Assembly: GCA_016705325.1 (NCBI GenBank)
Contig: JADIYJ010000006.1
Coordinates: 124,001-188,000 of the forward strand
Length of the DNA: 64,000 nucleotides
Direction of reading: 5' to 3'
Origin: Pseudomonadota bacterium
GTDB taxonomy: Bacteria; Pseudomonadota; Gammaproteobacteria; Steroidobacterales; Steroidobacteraceae
Shown: positions 17,923-28,500 of the stretch, in pieces
Layout of the letters: the number at the start of each line of letters is the position of its first letter
Numbering within the stretch: position 1 is the first letter of the stretch
Notes under the pieces: model-generated
What the model was told of the DNA's origin: nothing
The model's database searches: none
The model's input: the letters and a program-made list of their open reading frames with translations, nothing else
Position numbers and translations under genes: made by a program

Positions 17923-18822
17923 TCAGCGTCGCGCGTGCAGCGCATGTCGGGTCAGCATGCGGGCCATCAACCAGGCCATGGCGAAGGCGGCTGCCACGCC
18001 GACTCCGGCAGCGACCACCGTTCCGAGCCAGGGTTGGTCGACCAGGCCCTTGACCGCGTAGTCCTGCAGAGGCGCTGCGATCGGGGTGGCGGCCTCGGCC
18101 GCGAAACCGAGCTTGTGTGCGACGTGCTCGAGACCGTCGGGCAAGGAACTGGCGAGCGGCGACACGAACACCAGCACGCCGATCGTGGCCACGGCGCCGA
18201 ATGCGACCGTTGCCGGTACGCCATGCTCAACGCGCTGCGACCTGTCGAGCAGTTCGGGACGCGATCGGATCACCACCGCCACGACCATCATCGTGATCGC
18301 CGCCTCCACCAGGCCCACCACCATGTGCACGCCGCCCATGGCCATGACCGCGCTGCGCAGCACGACCGTGCCTGAGGCAGCCAGTTCCACCGCGCAGGCG
18401 AGCGCAGCCGCCACCGTCGCGCACCACGCTGCGAAACCTGCCGCGAACAGCAGCGACCGCTGCCCGTCGCCGCACAAGCGGCGCAGGCCCGCATAGACGA
18501 CGTAGCCGACAGCAGGCGCGATGATCGCCATATTCAGGACGTTGGCGCCCAGTGCAGTGACGCCGCCGTCGGCGAACATGAAGCATTGCAGGACCAGCAC
18601 GGCCGTCATCACGATCACCGCGGCGCCCGGACCGAGCAGGACCACCGCCAGGACGGCGCCGGTCATGTGGCCGGAGTGCCGGCAGCGATCGGGAGCACTG
18701 CGCGAACACACGAGCGGCAATCAGCGGCACCCACGCGGGGTCGGCCAGCGGATTCCGGCGACCGCAGCGGCGCCAGCGGCGATCGCGGTCGGCAGATCGA
18801 GGAAGCCATCGGGGATGTGCAT
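17923..18822 (-). CDS. ECF metal transporter substrate component CbiM/NikM fused to PDGLE domain (frame breaks)
   Basis: CbiM/NikM binds Ni2+ or Co2+ using its N-terminal Met1-His2. The ATG at 18822 gives MHIPDGFLDLPTAIAAG, the exact family start. The frame then breaks: pieces NPLADPAWVPLIAARVFAQ, LPIAAGT and SGHMTGAVLAVVLLGPG lie in successive frames between about 18755 and 18675. Three single missing bases restore one protein. The C-terminal part contains SSLPDGLEHVAHKLGF, a PDGLE (CbiN/NikN-like) domain, so M and N are fused and no separate N gene is needed. The breaks look like sequence errors, but an inactive gene cannot be excluded. Confidence 0.82.
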
Positions 18823-18842
18823 GTTCCTGGCCCAGCGCCACA

Positions 18843-18870
18843 GTATGCGAAGTGTACCGGTTGTTCATAC
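18843..18870 (-). promoter_or_regulatory. putative NikR operator
   Basis: The plus strand reads GTATGC, 16 bases, TCATAC. The NikR consensus known from the E. coli nik promoter is GTATGA-N16-TCATAC, so 11 of 12 half-site bases and the exact spacing agree. It lies 21 bases upstream of the cbiM/nikM ATG, where a repressor would block transcription. It implies nickel-dependent repression of the transporter. No nikR gene is in the window. Confidence 0.75.
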
Positions 18871-18920
18871 TAGTGACGCCAATCGGTACGCAAATCGGTG
18901 CTTTCCGCAGGCTCCCGTCG

Positions 18921-19742
18921 TCAGTAGTTGCGGACGGGGGCACCCGGCAGCCTGGGTACGGCCGCCAGCAAGTCGCGTGTGTACTGCGCCTGCGGGTCGC
19001 CGAAGATGGCATCGCGACTCCCCTGCTCCACCAGCCGTCCCCGGCACAACACGGCAACGTCGTCGCAGAGGTGTCGCACCACGGCGAGGTTGTGGCTGAT
19101 GAAGAGCAGCGACATCTGGTACCGCTCGCTGAGTTCGTGCAGCAGATTGACGATCTGCGCCTGCACGGAAACGTCGAGCGCGCTGACCGCCTCGTCGCAG
19201 ACGAGCAGGCGCGGCCGGGCAACGATCGCACGCGCGATCGCGACGCGCTGGCACTGGCCACCGCTCATTTCGTGGGGGTAGCGGTTGGCAAACGCCGATG
19301 CGAGCCCGACGTCCGACAATGCCGCACGGATGCGGTCCTGCGCCGCGACCGAAGCCACCGGACCGGCCAGCGCCTGCAATGCCTCGCCGACCGCCTGCCC
19401 CGCCGTCATGCGTGGATCGAGGCTGCCGAACGGATCCTGGAAGACCACCTGCATCTCGCGCCGCAGAGAACGCATTGCCGGCGCGTCATCGTAATCGACC
19501 GTGCGACCTTCCCAGGCCACGCGCCCCGACTGCATCCGCACGAGCCCCAACACGACGCGGGCGAGCGTCGACTTGCCCGACCCGGACTCACCGACGACAC
19601 CGAGCCGGCCACCTTCACGAATCGCGATGGACACGTCGGACAACGCGTCGAGCGAGCGTGCCGGCGCCAGCAGTCCGGCGCCGCGCAACGTGTAGCGCAC
19701 GCTGGCCCGCTCCACCTGCAGCAGAGGCAAGGCCACGCTCAT
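18921..19742 (-). CDS. oligopeptide-type ABC transporter ATPase (OppF/DppF-like)
   Basis: This is the second ATPase of an Opp/Dpp/Nik-family importer. The 273 residues include Walker A GESGSGKSTLARVV, Q-loop VFQDPFGSLDPR, signature MSGGQCQRVAIARA, Walker B LLVCDEAVSALD and the switch His in ISHN. The ATG at 19742 overlaps the stop of the preceding ATPase gene (ATGA). It ends the oppBCDF run, and the NikR site and metal transporter follow on the same strand. The substrate cannot be told from the ATPase. Confidence 0.88.
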   Translation of the reverse strand: MSVALPLLQVERASVRYTLRGAGLLAPARSLDALSDVSIAIREGGRLGVVGESGSGKSTLARVVLGLVRMQSGRVAWEGRTVDYDDAPAMRSLRREMQVVFQDPFGSLDPRMTAGQAVGEALQALAGPVASVAAQDRIRAALSDVGLASAFANRYPHEMSGGQCQRVAIARAIVARPRLLVCDEAVSALDVSVQAQIVNLLHELSERYQMSLLFISHNLAVVRHLCDDVAVLCRGRLVEQGSRDAIFGDPQAQYTRDLLAAVPRLPGAPVRNY

Positions 19743-20787
19743 GCGATCTCCGCCGCTGCCTGCAACGGCCGATGGCAGGCGACCGCGGTGATCGGCGCAT
19801 TCCGCGCAGTGGTCGCAGCGCCCGATTCGCCCTGCACGGCGCCGAGCTGATTGCGGCTGGCGCATTGCGTCAGCTCCGGGCGCGACTCGCTGCAGGTATC
19901 CACCGCACGCTCGCATCGCGGGGCAAATGCGCACCCTGGCGGACGCGCGGAGGGCTGTGGCGGGTCGCCTGGGATCCCGACGAGTCGCGCCTGAGCGTCA
20001 CCGTGCAGCCGCGGCACCGCCGCCAGCAAAGCCGCCGTGTACGGGTGCTCCGGCGCGGCAAACAGCCCGTCCGTCGTTGCCGTTTCGACGATCCGGCCCG
20101 CATACATGACGGCAACCCGATCGGCGAGGCCCGCCACCACGCCGAGATCGTGCGTGATGATCAGGACGCCGGCGCCCCGGTCGCGCACTTTCGCCAGCAG
20201 TTCGAGTACGCGCGCCTGCACGCTGACGTCGAGGGCCGTGGTTGGTTCGTCCGCGAACAACAGCTGCGGACTGCACATCAGCGCGGCCGCGAGCGCGACG
20301 CGCTGCAGCATGCCGCCCGAAAGCTCGTGCGGGTATTGGCGCAACCGCGCCTCGGGTTCCGGGATGTCGACCTCGGCCAGCGCCTGCAGCGCACGCTGCC
20401 GGGCCTTGATGCGGGTGGCGAGACCGCGATCGACCAGGCCCTCCGTCAACAACGTCTCAATGCGCAGGTGCGGCGTAAGCGAACTCAACGGGTCCTGCGA
20501 CAGCAAGCCAATGCCGGTACCGCGCACCCGGTTGAGCTCGCGTTCGTTCGCGCCGATCAATTCCTTGCCGGCAAACAGCGCCGAGCCGCGAGCCGTGCCA
20601 TTCGACGCGAGCAAGCCAAGGCACGCCATGAGCACCTGGGTCTTGCCGGATCCCGACTCACCGACGACGGCGAGGCATTCACCGGCACGGACGTCGAATG
20701 AAACACCGGACACGGCCGCCACGCGCCCTGCGAGGTGGCGAAATTCACCCCCAGGTTGCGCACCCGCAGCACGGGTTCGGCGGTCAT
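19739..20787 (-). CDS. oligopeptide-type ABC transporter ATPase (OppD/DppD-like, frameshifted near start)
   Basis: This is the first ATPase of the importer, about 349 residues, with Walker A GESGSGKTQVLMA, signature LSGGMLQRVALAAAL, Walker B LLFADEPTTALDV and the C-terminal CAFAPRCERAVDTC segment of the OppD family. The ATG at 20787 overlaps the oppC stop and reads MTAEPVLRVRNLG. The body is in another frame starting at GEFRHLAGRVAAVSG. Adding one C to the C5 run at 20748-20752 (plus strand) joins them as NLGGEFRHLAG. A missing base is the likely cause. Confidence 0.85.
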
Positions 20788-21668
20788 CGGCGCTGCCTCG
20801 GATCCAGCGCGTCGCGCAGCCCGTCACCCAGGAAATTCAGGCACAGCAGCACGAGGGCGAGCACCGCCGAAGGCACCAGCAGCAACCACGGCGACGACTC
20901 CATTTCGAGCGCGCCCTCCGCCACCAGCCGGCCCAGGCTGGTGAGCGGTTCCTGCACGCCGAGGCCGAGGAAGCTCAGGAAACTCTCGAACAGGATCACC
21001 TGCGGCACTGTCAACGTCGCGTACACGATCACCGTGCCCAGCAGGTTCGGCACGACGTGCCGGGCGATGATGGTGGCGGGCGACAGGCCGAGTGCAATGG
21101 CCGCTTCGACGAACTCGCGCTGTCGCAATGCGAGCGCCTGGCCGCGCACGATGCGCGCCATCGTGAGCCAGCCCACGGCTCCGATCGCGAGGAAGATCAG
21201 GACGAGACTGCGGCCGAACACGACCGTCAGGATGATCACGAAGAACATGTACGGCAGCGCGTAGAGCACGTCGACGAACCGCATCATCCAGCCGTCCACG
21301 CGACCGCCCAGGTAACCCGCCGTAGCGCCCCACGCGACACCGATGACGACGCTGACGAGCGTCGCGAGTACTGCAACCAGCAGCGACATGCGCGTGCCGA
21401 TCCAGACTCGCACGAACAAGTCGCGGCCGTTGGCGTCGGTGCCGAACCAGTGGCCGTTCGCAAAAGAGGGTGGGGTTGCGAGCGTCGGCTGCGACCAGTC
21501 GACCTGTGCGACCGTGTATGCGCTGAGCCACGGGCCGACCAGCGCCAGCGCGCACACGAGCAACAGCAGCGACGCCGCCACGATCGCCATGCGGCTGCGC
21601 TGCAGGCGCTGCCAGGCATCCCCCCACAGGCTCTGTCGGCGCGCGTCCGCCAGGACAGCCTCAACCAT
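20784..21668 (-). CDS. oligopeptide-type ABC transporter permease (OppC/DppC-like)
   Basis: This inner-membrane permease has 294 residues and about six helices. It shows the HWFGTDANGRDLFVRV segment typical of OppC and the coupling region EAAIALGLSPATIIARHVVPN (E-A-A-x3-G). The ATG at 21668 lies 8 bases inside the upstream permease gene, and an earlier in-frame codon would only add residues inside that gene. Confidence 0.9.
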   Translation of the reverse strand: MVEAVLADARRQSLWGDAWQRLQRSRMAIVAASLLLLVCALALVGPWLSAYTVAQVDWSQPTLATPPSFANGHWFGTDANGRDLFVRVWIGTRMSLLVAVLATLVSVVIGVAWGATAGYLGGRVDGWMMRFVDVLYALPYMFFVIILTVVFGRSLVLIFLAIGAVGWLTMARIVRGQALALRQREFVEAAIALGLSPATIIARHVVPNLLGTVIVYATLTVPQVILFESFLSFLGLGVQEPLTSLGRLVAEGALEMESSPWLLLVPSAVLALVLLCLNFLGDGLRDALDPRQRR

Positions 21669-22584
21669 GCCGGATTCTCGGATCGAGCCAGCCATACACC
21701 AGGTCGACGGCAAGGTTGAGCAGCAGGATCAGTGCCGCGTAGAAAATCACCATTCCCATCACCAGCGTGTAGTCGCGGTTGATGGCGCCCTGCACGAAAT
21801 ATCGACCCGCGCCCGGCAGACCGAACACCTGCTCGACGACGAGTGAGCCGGTCAGGAGCGCTGCGGCGGCAGGCCCCAGGAAACTCACGACCGGCAGCAG
21901 CATCGGTTTCAGCGCGTGGCGACGCAGCAGCGCGCTGCGGCCGAGCCCCTTGGCGCGCGCTGCGCGCACGTACGGCGCCTGCAGCACTTCGAGCAGACTG
22001 CCACGCGTGAGCCTTGCGATGTAGGCGACGAACGGCAGCGCGAGCGTGACGACGGGCAGAATCATGTGACGGATGCTGCCCGGCTCCCAGCCCGCGACCG
22101 GCAACCAGCCGAGCTTGACGCCGAAAAAAAGCGCCAGCACGGGTGCAAGCACGAATCCGGGAATGGCAATGCCTGCCAGCGCAACGGTCATGACGGAGTG
22201 ATCCAGCGCCGTGTCATGGCGCAATGCCGCGGCTGTCCCCAGCGGCACACCCAGTGCGAGCGCGAGCACCAGCGCGAGCGATCCGATTGAGAGCGTGACC
22301 GGCAGGCCGCGTGCGATCAGTTCTGCGACACGGTAGTCCTTGTACTTGAACGACGGCCCGAGATCGCCGTGCGCGAGGCCCCGCAGGTAACGGCCATACT
22401 GCACCAGGACCGGCTGATCGAGACCATAGGCCGCCTGCAGGTTCGCCGCGATTTCAGGCGGGATCGCCTGCTCCTCGTCGAACGGCCCACCCGGCGCCAG
22501 CCGCATCACGAAGAACGCCGCCGTGACGATGACCAGCAGCGTCGGAACGATGCCGAGCAAGCGCCCGAGAGCGTAACGCAGCAC
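21661..22584 (-). CDS. oligopeptide-type ABC transporter permease (OppB-like)
   Basis: This is the first permease of the importer, 307 residues. The N-terminus MLRYALGRLLGIVPTLLVI, the segment HGDLGPSFKYKDYRV and the coupling loop YVRAARAKGLGRSALLRRHA match OppB rather than DppB or NikB. It begins 24 bases after ligA. No periplasmic binding protein gene lies next to the four transporter genes, so the importer must use one encoded elsewhere. Confidence 0.9.
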   Translation of the reverse strand: MLRYALGRLLGIVPTLLVIVTAAFFVMRLAPGGPFDEEQAIPPEIAANLQAAYGLDQPVLVQYGRYLRGLAHGDLGPSFKYKDYRVAELIARGLPVTLSIGSLALVLALALGVPLGTAAALRHDTALDHSVMTVALAGIAIPGFVLAPVLALFFGVKLGWLPVAGWEPGSIRHMILPVVTLALPFVAYIARLTRGSLLEVLQAPYVRAARAKGLGRSALLRRHALKPMLLPVVSFLGPAAAALLTGSLVVEQVFGLPGAGRYFVQGAINRDYTLVMGMVIFYAALILLLNLAVDLVYGWLDPRIRHG

Positions 22585-22608
22585 CGCCTCAGCCCGCGCC
22601 CAGCGTCA

Positions 22609-24636
22609 TCACGCCGGCCCCTTGCCTGCCAGCAGCCGCAGGAATTCATCTTCGTCCGCGATGCGGATGCCGAGGTCCTGTGCTTTCCGCAGCTTCGAAC
22701 CCGCCTCGGCCCCTACCACCAGCAGCGTGGTCTTCTTCGACACGGAATCGGTGACGGTCGCGCCGGCTGCTCGAGCCGCTGCCCTCGCCTCCTCGCGTGA
22801 CATCTTCGCGAGCGTGCCGCTGATCACGACGACCTGACCGGTCAGCGGCCCTGCAGAGGCAACCGTCGCGCGCTCGATCACCGGCCAGCCTACGCCCGCC
22901 GCGCGCAGGTTCTCGATCACGCGTCGATTGCGCTCCTCATCGAAGAACTCGCGCACGTGCGCTGCGACCACGGGCCCCACGTCGCGTACCTGTTGAATTT
23001 CCTCGCGGGTCGCGGCCTGCAGCGGATCGAGGTCGCCGAAATGTCCGGCGAGTGCGAGCGCCGTCGACTCACCCACGTCGCGGATACCGAGCGCATACAG
23101 GAATCGCGGCAGCGTCGTCTGCTTGCTGTGCTCGAGGGCGGCCACCAGGTTGGCCGCAGACTTTGGACCCATGCGGTCCAGCTCGGCAACCTCTGTCACC
23201 GTCAGTGTATAGAGGTCGGCCGGCGTCGTGACGCGCCCGCTCTCGATCAACTGCTCGACCACGCGTTCGCCAAGACCGTCCACGTCCATCGCTCGACGCG
23301 ACGCAAAATGACGGATCGCGCCGAGACGCTGGGCGGCACAGACGAGTCCCCCGGAGCAGCGTGCGACCGCCTCGCCCGCGGTACGGTCGACGTGGGAGCT
23401 GCAGACGGGACACCGCGCCGGCAGTCGCACGACTCGCGCATTGGCAGGACGCTGCGCCGGGATCACGCGCACGATCTCGGGAATGACGTCTCCGGCCCGA
23501 CGCACGATCACGCTATCGCCGATGTGCACGTCCTTGCGCGCGACCTCGTCCATGTTGTGCAAGGTGATGTTGCTGACAGTCACGCCGCCCACGAACACGG
23601 GCGCGACGTGCGCGACAGGAGTGAGCGCACCGGTGCGCCCGACGTAGAACTGCACCTCGTTCACCACGGTCGTTGCCTCCTGCGCCGGAAACTTGTGCGC
23701 GACGGCCCAGCGCGGCGCGCGGGCCACGAACCCGAGGTCGCGCTGCCAGTCGAGGCGATCGACCTTGTAGACGACGCCGTCGATGTCGTAGGCGAGCGCG
23801 TCGCGGCGCTTGCCGATCCGGTCGTAGTACTCGAGGCACCCGTCGACGCCGTCGACCACGGCAATTTCCGGGCAGGTACGCAGGCCAAGCTGGCGCAAGG
23901 CCGCGAGTATTTCGCTGTGACGCTGCGGCGCCGCCCAGCCTTCGATTGCGCCCACGCCGTAGACGAAAAGGTCGAGCGAGCGTTCAGCCGTGATCGCTGG
24001 ATCGAGCTGCCGCAGACTGCCGGCCGCGGCATTGCGCGGATTGGCGAAGGTCTTGTCGCCGCGCCCCGCCTGGCGCAGGTTCAGCGCCTCGAACGAGTTG
24101 CGGGTCATGAAGACTTCGCCGCGCGCTTCGAGCACCGGCGGTTTGCCGCCGCGCAGCTGCAGCGGAACCGAACGGATGGCACGCACGTTGACGGTGACAT
24201 CCTCGCCGCGCGAGCCGTCGCCGCGTGTCGCCGCCTGGACGAGCCGGCCCCGCTCGTAGCGCAGCGTGATTGCGAGTCCGTCGATCTTGGGCTCGGCCGA
24301 GTAGGCGACCCGTTCGACGTCGAGGCGTTCACGCGCGCGGCGGTCGAAGTCGACGATATCCTGCTCGCTGAAGGCGTTGTCGAGCGAGAGCATGGGCACT
24401 GCGTGCACGACTTCGCGGAATTCACGCGCGGCCTGCCCGCCCACCCGCTGCGTGGGTGAATCTGCATCGGCCAGTTCGGGATGCATGGACTCGAGCTGCT
24501 GCAGCTCGCGCATCAGCGCATCGAACTGTGCGTCCGCAATCGTCGGATCGTCGAGGACGTAGTAGCGGTAGTTGTGATTCTCGATCAGCTCGCGCAGTTC
24601 GCGGGCCCGCCTCGCCACCTCGCGGGACGTCGCCAT
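22609..24636 (-). CDS. ligA: NAD+-dependent DNA ligase
   Basis: LigA seals nicks in replication and repair using NAD+. The 675-residue protein has the full set of domains: adenylation domain with nucleophile Lys117 in EPKIDGLAI, OB fold, a zinc finger beginning CPVCSSHV, helix-hairpin-helix repeats and a C-terminal BRCT domain starting near GPLTGQVVVISGTL. The ATG at 24636 follows zipA by 9 bases, and smc-zipA-ligA is a common gammaproteobacterial order. Confidence 0.97.
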   Translation of the reverse strand: MATSREVARRARELRELIENHNYRYYVLDDPTIADAQFDALMRELQQLESMHPELADADSPTQRVGGQAAREFREVVHAVPMLSLDNAFSEQDIVDFDRRARERLDVERVAYSAEPKIDGLAITLRYERGRLVQAATRGDGSRGEDVTVNVRAIRSVPLQLRGGKPPVLEARGEVFMTRNSFEALNLRQAGRGDKTFANPRNAAAGSLRQLDPAITAERSLDLFVYGVGAIEGWAAPQRHSEILAALRQLGLRTCPEIAVVDGVDGCLEYYDRIGKRRDALAYDIDGVVYKVDRLDWQRDLGFVARAPRWAVAHKFPAQEATTVVNEVQFYVGRTGALTPVAHVAPVFVGGVTVSNITLHNMDEVARKDVHIGDSVIVRRAGDVIPEIVRVIPAQRPANARVVRLPARCPVCSSHVDRTAGEAVARCSGGLVCAAQRLGAIRHFASRRAMDVDGLGERVVEQLIESGRVTTPADLYTLTVTEVAELDRMGPKSAANLVAALEHSKQTTLPRFLYALGIRDVGESTALALAGHFGDLDPLQAATREEIQQVRDVGPVVAAHVREFFDEERNRRVIENLRAAGVGWPVIERATVASAGPLTGQVVVISGTLAKMSREEARAAARAAGATVTDSVSKKTTLLVVGAEAGSKLRKAQDLGIRIADEDEFLRLLAGKGPA

Positions 24637-24645
24637 GGCCAGACC

Positions 24646-25572
24646 TCAGGCCGAACCGGCGCCGCGCTCGAATTCGAGCGCTTCCTCGCGGAGCTTGCCC
24701 ACGCGCAGCGTGGTGAGAGGTGCGCCGCGCTCGTCGGTCAGCGAACCGCTCAGGTGCGTGGCCAGCGCGCGGGCCGCAAAAATCATTTCGTCGAAGGCCG
24801 CGGCAGCCGGCACCGGGCCGGGCAGCACCGCAAACATGGCAACGCCGGGGTAATACGTAGCCGGCATCGCCTCGATGTCGAACGTGCCCGGCTCACGCAG
24901 GCTGGCGACGCTGTAGATCGGCCGGCCGTCCTCGTGCAGGCAGTGGAAGATCTCATAGCGACCAAATCCCAGTCCTTCGGCGCGCAACGCCGCCAGCAAC
25001 TGCGCGCCGTCGAAGCGCGCCGGCGCCGCAGCCGTCACGCGGATCGCGAGTATCTTCTGCGGGCGTCTTGCTGCCGGTACCGGTGCAGCGGTGGGCACGG
25101 CCTGCGGCGGCTCGGCCGCTGCGGTCGACTGCGCGCCAGGCGTGGGCTCGACGCGCGGCGGCGGTTGCGGCCGCAGTGTCGGGACGGAATCGGTTCGAGT
25201 CGAGGACAACGTGGGCTCGCGCCGCCCGATCGCAGGAGATTCGAAGTCTTTCTCGTCGCCGAAATCAATGCGCCGCGGCTCCGGCGCATCAAGTGCGTCG
25301 ACTTCATCCCGGTCGAAGCCAGGCTCGATGCGGCGCTCCGCACGGTGTTCGACGCGGAACTCCGCCTCTACCATGTCGACATCGAGATCGGGATCGTCCG
25401 GCGGAACTGGCACGTCGGTCTCGAAGCCCCTGGCGCCGCCCGTGAAGACCGCGGGACGCCGCGAGGCCCCCGGCTCGTCCCGACCCTGCCAGCGGGCACG
25501 GATACCCCACAGGTACAGGCCGGCGACCAGCAGCGCCCCGATGACGAGCAGAATCCAGCGCAGTTCGTTCAT
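24646..25572 (-). CDS. zipA: cell division protein ZipA
   Basis: ZipA anchors FtsZ to the inner membrane at the septum. The 308-residue protein has an N-terminal membrane helix (LRWILLVIGALLVAGLYLWG), an acidic and then Pro/Ala-rich linker (about 30-165), and the C-terminal FtsZ-binding domain with IFHCLHEDGRPIYSVASL and EPGTFDIEAMPATYYPG. It lies between smc and ligA with gaps of 25 and 9 bases. ZipA places the organism in the Gammaproteobacteria. Confidence 0.92.
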   Translation of the reverse strand: MNELRWILLVIGALLVAGLYLWGIRARWQGRDEPGASRRPAVFTGGARGFETDVPVPPDDPDLDVDMVEAEFRVEHRAERRIEPGFDRDEVDALDAPEPRRIDFGDEKDFESPAIGRREPTLSSTRTDSVPTLRPQPPPRVEPTPGAQSTAAAEPPQAVPTAAPVPAARRPQKILAIRVTAAAPARFDGAQLLAALRAEGLGFGRYEIFHCLHEDGRPIYSVASLREPGTFDIEAMPATYYPGVAMFAVLPGPVPAAAAFDEMIFAARALATHLSGSLTDERGAPLTTLRVGKLREEALEFERGAGSA

Positions 25573-25597
25573 CGATTCGCGGGCTTCCTTGCGTGAC

Positions 25598-28500
25598 TCA
25601 CATTGCCGCCATGCGCACGGCTTCGTCGACGTCGACGGCGACGAGGCGCGAGCAGCCGGGCTCGTTCATGGTAACGCCGAGCAGCTGGTTGGCGAGTTCC
25701 ATCGTCGTCTTGTTGTGCGTGACGAAAATGAACTGCACCTGGTCGGACATCTCGCGGACAATGTCGCAGAACCGGCCGACGTTGTTTTCGTCGAGCGGCG
25801 CGTCGACTTCGTCGAGCAGGCAGAACGGTGCGGGATTGAGCTCGAAGATCGAGAACACGAGCGCAACGGCCGTGAGCGCTTTCTCGCCGCCGGACAGCAT
25901 GTTGATCGAGCTGTTTCGCTTGCCCGGCGGACGCGCCATGATCGCGACACCGGCTTCGAGCACGTCGTCGCCGACGAGTTCGAGATAGGCCTGGCCGCCG
26001 CCGAACAGGCGCGGAAACTTCTGACTCAGGCCGGCGTTCACGCGATCGAAGGTGTCCTGGAAGCGTGCCTTCGTCTCACGGTCGATCTTGCGGATCGCAT
26101 CCTCGAGCGTGTTGAGCGCGTCGTTCAGGTCGGCGAACTGGCGATCCAGATATTCCTTGCGCTCGGTCTGTTCGGCGAACTCGTCGATCGCCGCGAGGTT
26201 CACCGCGCCGAGCCGCTCGATCCGGTCGCTGGTCTCGGCCAGGCGCTGTTCCCAGACCGGCACGCTGGCGTCCTCGACCAGGGCGGCGGCGACGGCCTGC
26301 AATTCGAGGCGAGTCTGCGTGAACTGTTCCATGTAGGTCTCGCGGCGCAGCTTGAGTTCCTGCACCGAGAAGCGAACGTTCTCGAGGGCGGAGCGCGCTG
26401 CCTCGACCGTCGCTTCGGCCGCAAGCCGACGTTCATCCAACCCGCGCAGGTTCGCATCAACCCTTTCCATCGCCTGGCGTGCGGCGGAGAACTCGGTCTC
26501 GACCGCGATGCGACGCTGCAGCGCCTCCTCGAGCGTGGCCTTGAGGCGGGCCTCGCTTTCTTCGCCGCTGGCAAGCTGCGCATCGAGATCCTGCCGGCGC
26601 GCTTCGAACTGGCCCACCTGCGCGTCGAGGCGCGCGAGACCCGCCAGCAGGGACTGATGGCTGGTGCGGCGCGATTCGACGCGGATTGCGGCCTCGCTGG
26701 CCGCAGTTCGCGCAGCCTGCGCGGTCTCGCGGGTCTCGATCAGGCGGCCACGCAGGACTTCGCGCTCGGCTTCGAGCGTGATGCGACGCTGCTCGAGCTC
26801 GCCCATCGCATTAACGGCTTCCTCGAGGCGACCACGCGCGGCACGGCTGCCGGCGTTTGCGGCTTCCAGCGCGCCCTCGACTTCCGTCATCTCGAACGCG
26901 AGCTGTTGCATGCGCTGGCTGCGCTGTTCGGCACGGGCGCGCAGGCTGTCGATCTGCGAACGCAGGCTCATGTGACTCGAGCCACTGCGCGACACCACTG
27001 CCTGATGGCTCGCCAGGCGATCTTCGAGGTCGCGTACGCGGCTGCGCAATGCTTCGAGGTCTGACTCGGCGGTGCGGTGCTTCGCCTGTTGCGCATCGAG
27101 CGCGCCACGTTCGGCACGCAGGCGTTCTTCGCGTTCGATCACGCCCTCGTGGGCATCCTTGTCGCGGCTGACCCGCAGCCAGTCCGGGCCGATCCAGATG
27201 CCGTCGCGCGTGATGACCGACTGACCCGCACGCAGCTCGGGCCGCAGGCGCAACGCGTCATGCAGGGTCTCGGTGGCGACGATGCCTTCGAACAGTGCGT
27301 CGAGACCGGCAGGACCGCGCACGTGCGAGCGCAGCGTTCGCTCGGAGTGCCCGGCGGACGCCGGGCCCTGGGCTCCGGCAAAAAACGTGACGGTGCCTGC
27401 CGTAAGGCTCTCGAGCGTGCCGGCCACGTCGTCCAGTGAGTCGACGCAGACCGCCTCGAGGTAGCCACCGAGCACCGTTTCCACCGCGCGATCCCAGCCC
27501 TTGTCGACCGAGAGCTGCTGCGCCAGACGCGGACTGTGCTCGAGACCGCGCGACTTGAGCCAGTCGACGACCTTGCCCTGTCCCTGCCCGAGCGCGGCGC
27601 GCTGCAACGCCTCGAGCGAGACGATGCGGCCTTCCACTTCCTGCGTTTCGCGGCGCGCGGCTTGCGCGGCGTGGGCGAGTTCGCGTTCGCGGCCGCGTTC
27701 GGCCTGCAGCGTGGCGACGAGTTCGTCCAGCTGCTGGCGTGCAGCCTCGTGCTGCTCGCGCGCTTCGGCCTCCTGGCTCGCCAGCGCTGTGAGTGTGGCG
27801 GCAACGTCGGCCGCCGACAACGTGCCGTGCTCCTGGGTGGCGCGGTCCCGCTGGTTCAGCAGGCCGCGCAGCTGGTTTTCCATCACTTCGAGACGGGCGC
27901 GCTCGGCGCCTGCGGCCGACGAGGCCTGCCGCAACGACTGGTTGAAGCCTTCCCAGTTCTCCTGCCAGCCCGACATCGCGGCTTCGGCTGCCGCGAGTTC
28001 TGCCGCGGTCGCCTGCTCCGTGGCGCGTGCCTGCTCCAGGCCCGGGCCCATTTCGGCCAGTGCCTCCTGCAGTTCGCCCGCAAGCTGGCGATCACGCACG
28101 CGGTGCAGATCGGCGTCCTGGATGCCCTGCGCGATCTGGTCGAGCTCCTGGCGCTGGCGCGCGCGGATCTCACGCGCATGGTCGATGGCCTGTTCGGTGC
28201 GCGAGATGTCGGCGCCCACCTGGTAGTAGCGCCCCTGCACTTCGGACAGCACCGCCGCCTGCGCATCGTGGTCCTGTCGCGCTCGCTCGATGGCGGCTTC
28301 GATCGACCGCTGCTCCGCGACGGCGGCCTGCAACGCAAGGTCACGCTCGCTCAGGATCGCCTGGCGCGCGCTCGCCTCAGTCTCGACTTCGCGCAGCTTG
28401 AGCGCGAGGAGTTCGGCGTGGGTCTGCCGTTCTTCCTGCTTCAGCGCCTGGTACCGGCGCGCGGTGGCGGCCTGGCGCTGCAGGTGACGCAGCTGCTTTT

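Noticed and set aside
18823..18925. Cobalamin riboswitch upstream of the CbiM-type gene
   Set aside because: The leader is under 100 bases and lacks room for the cobalamin riboswitch; the NikR palindrome explains control better.
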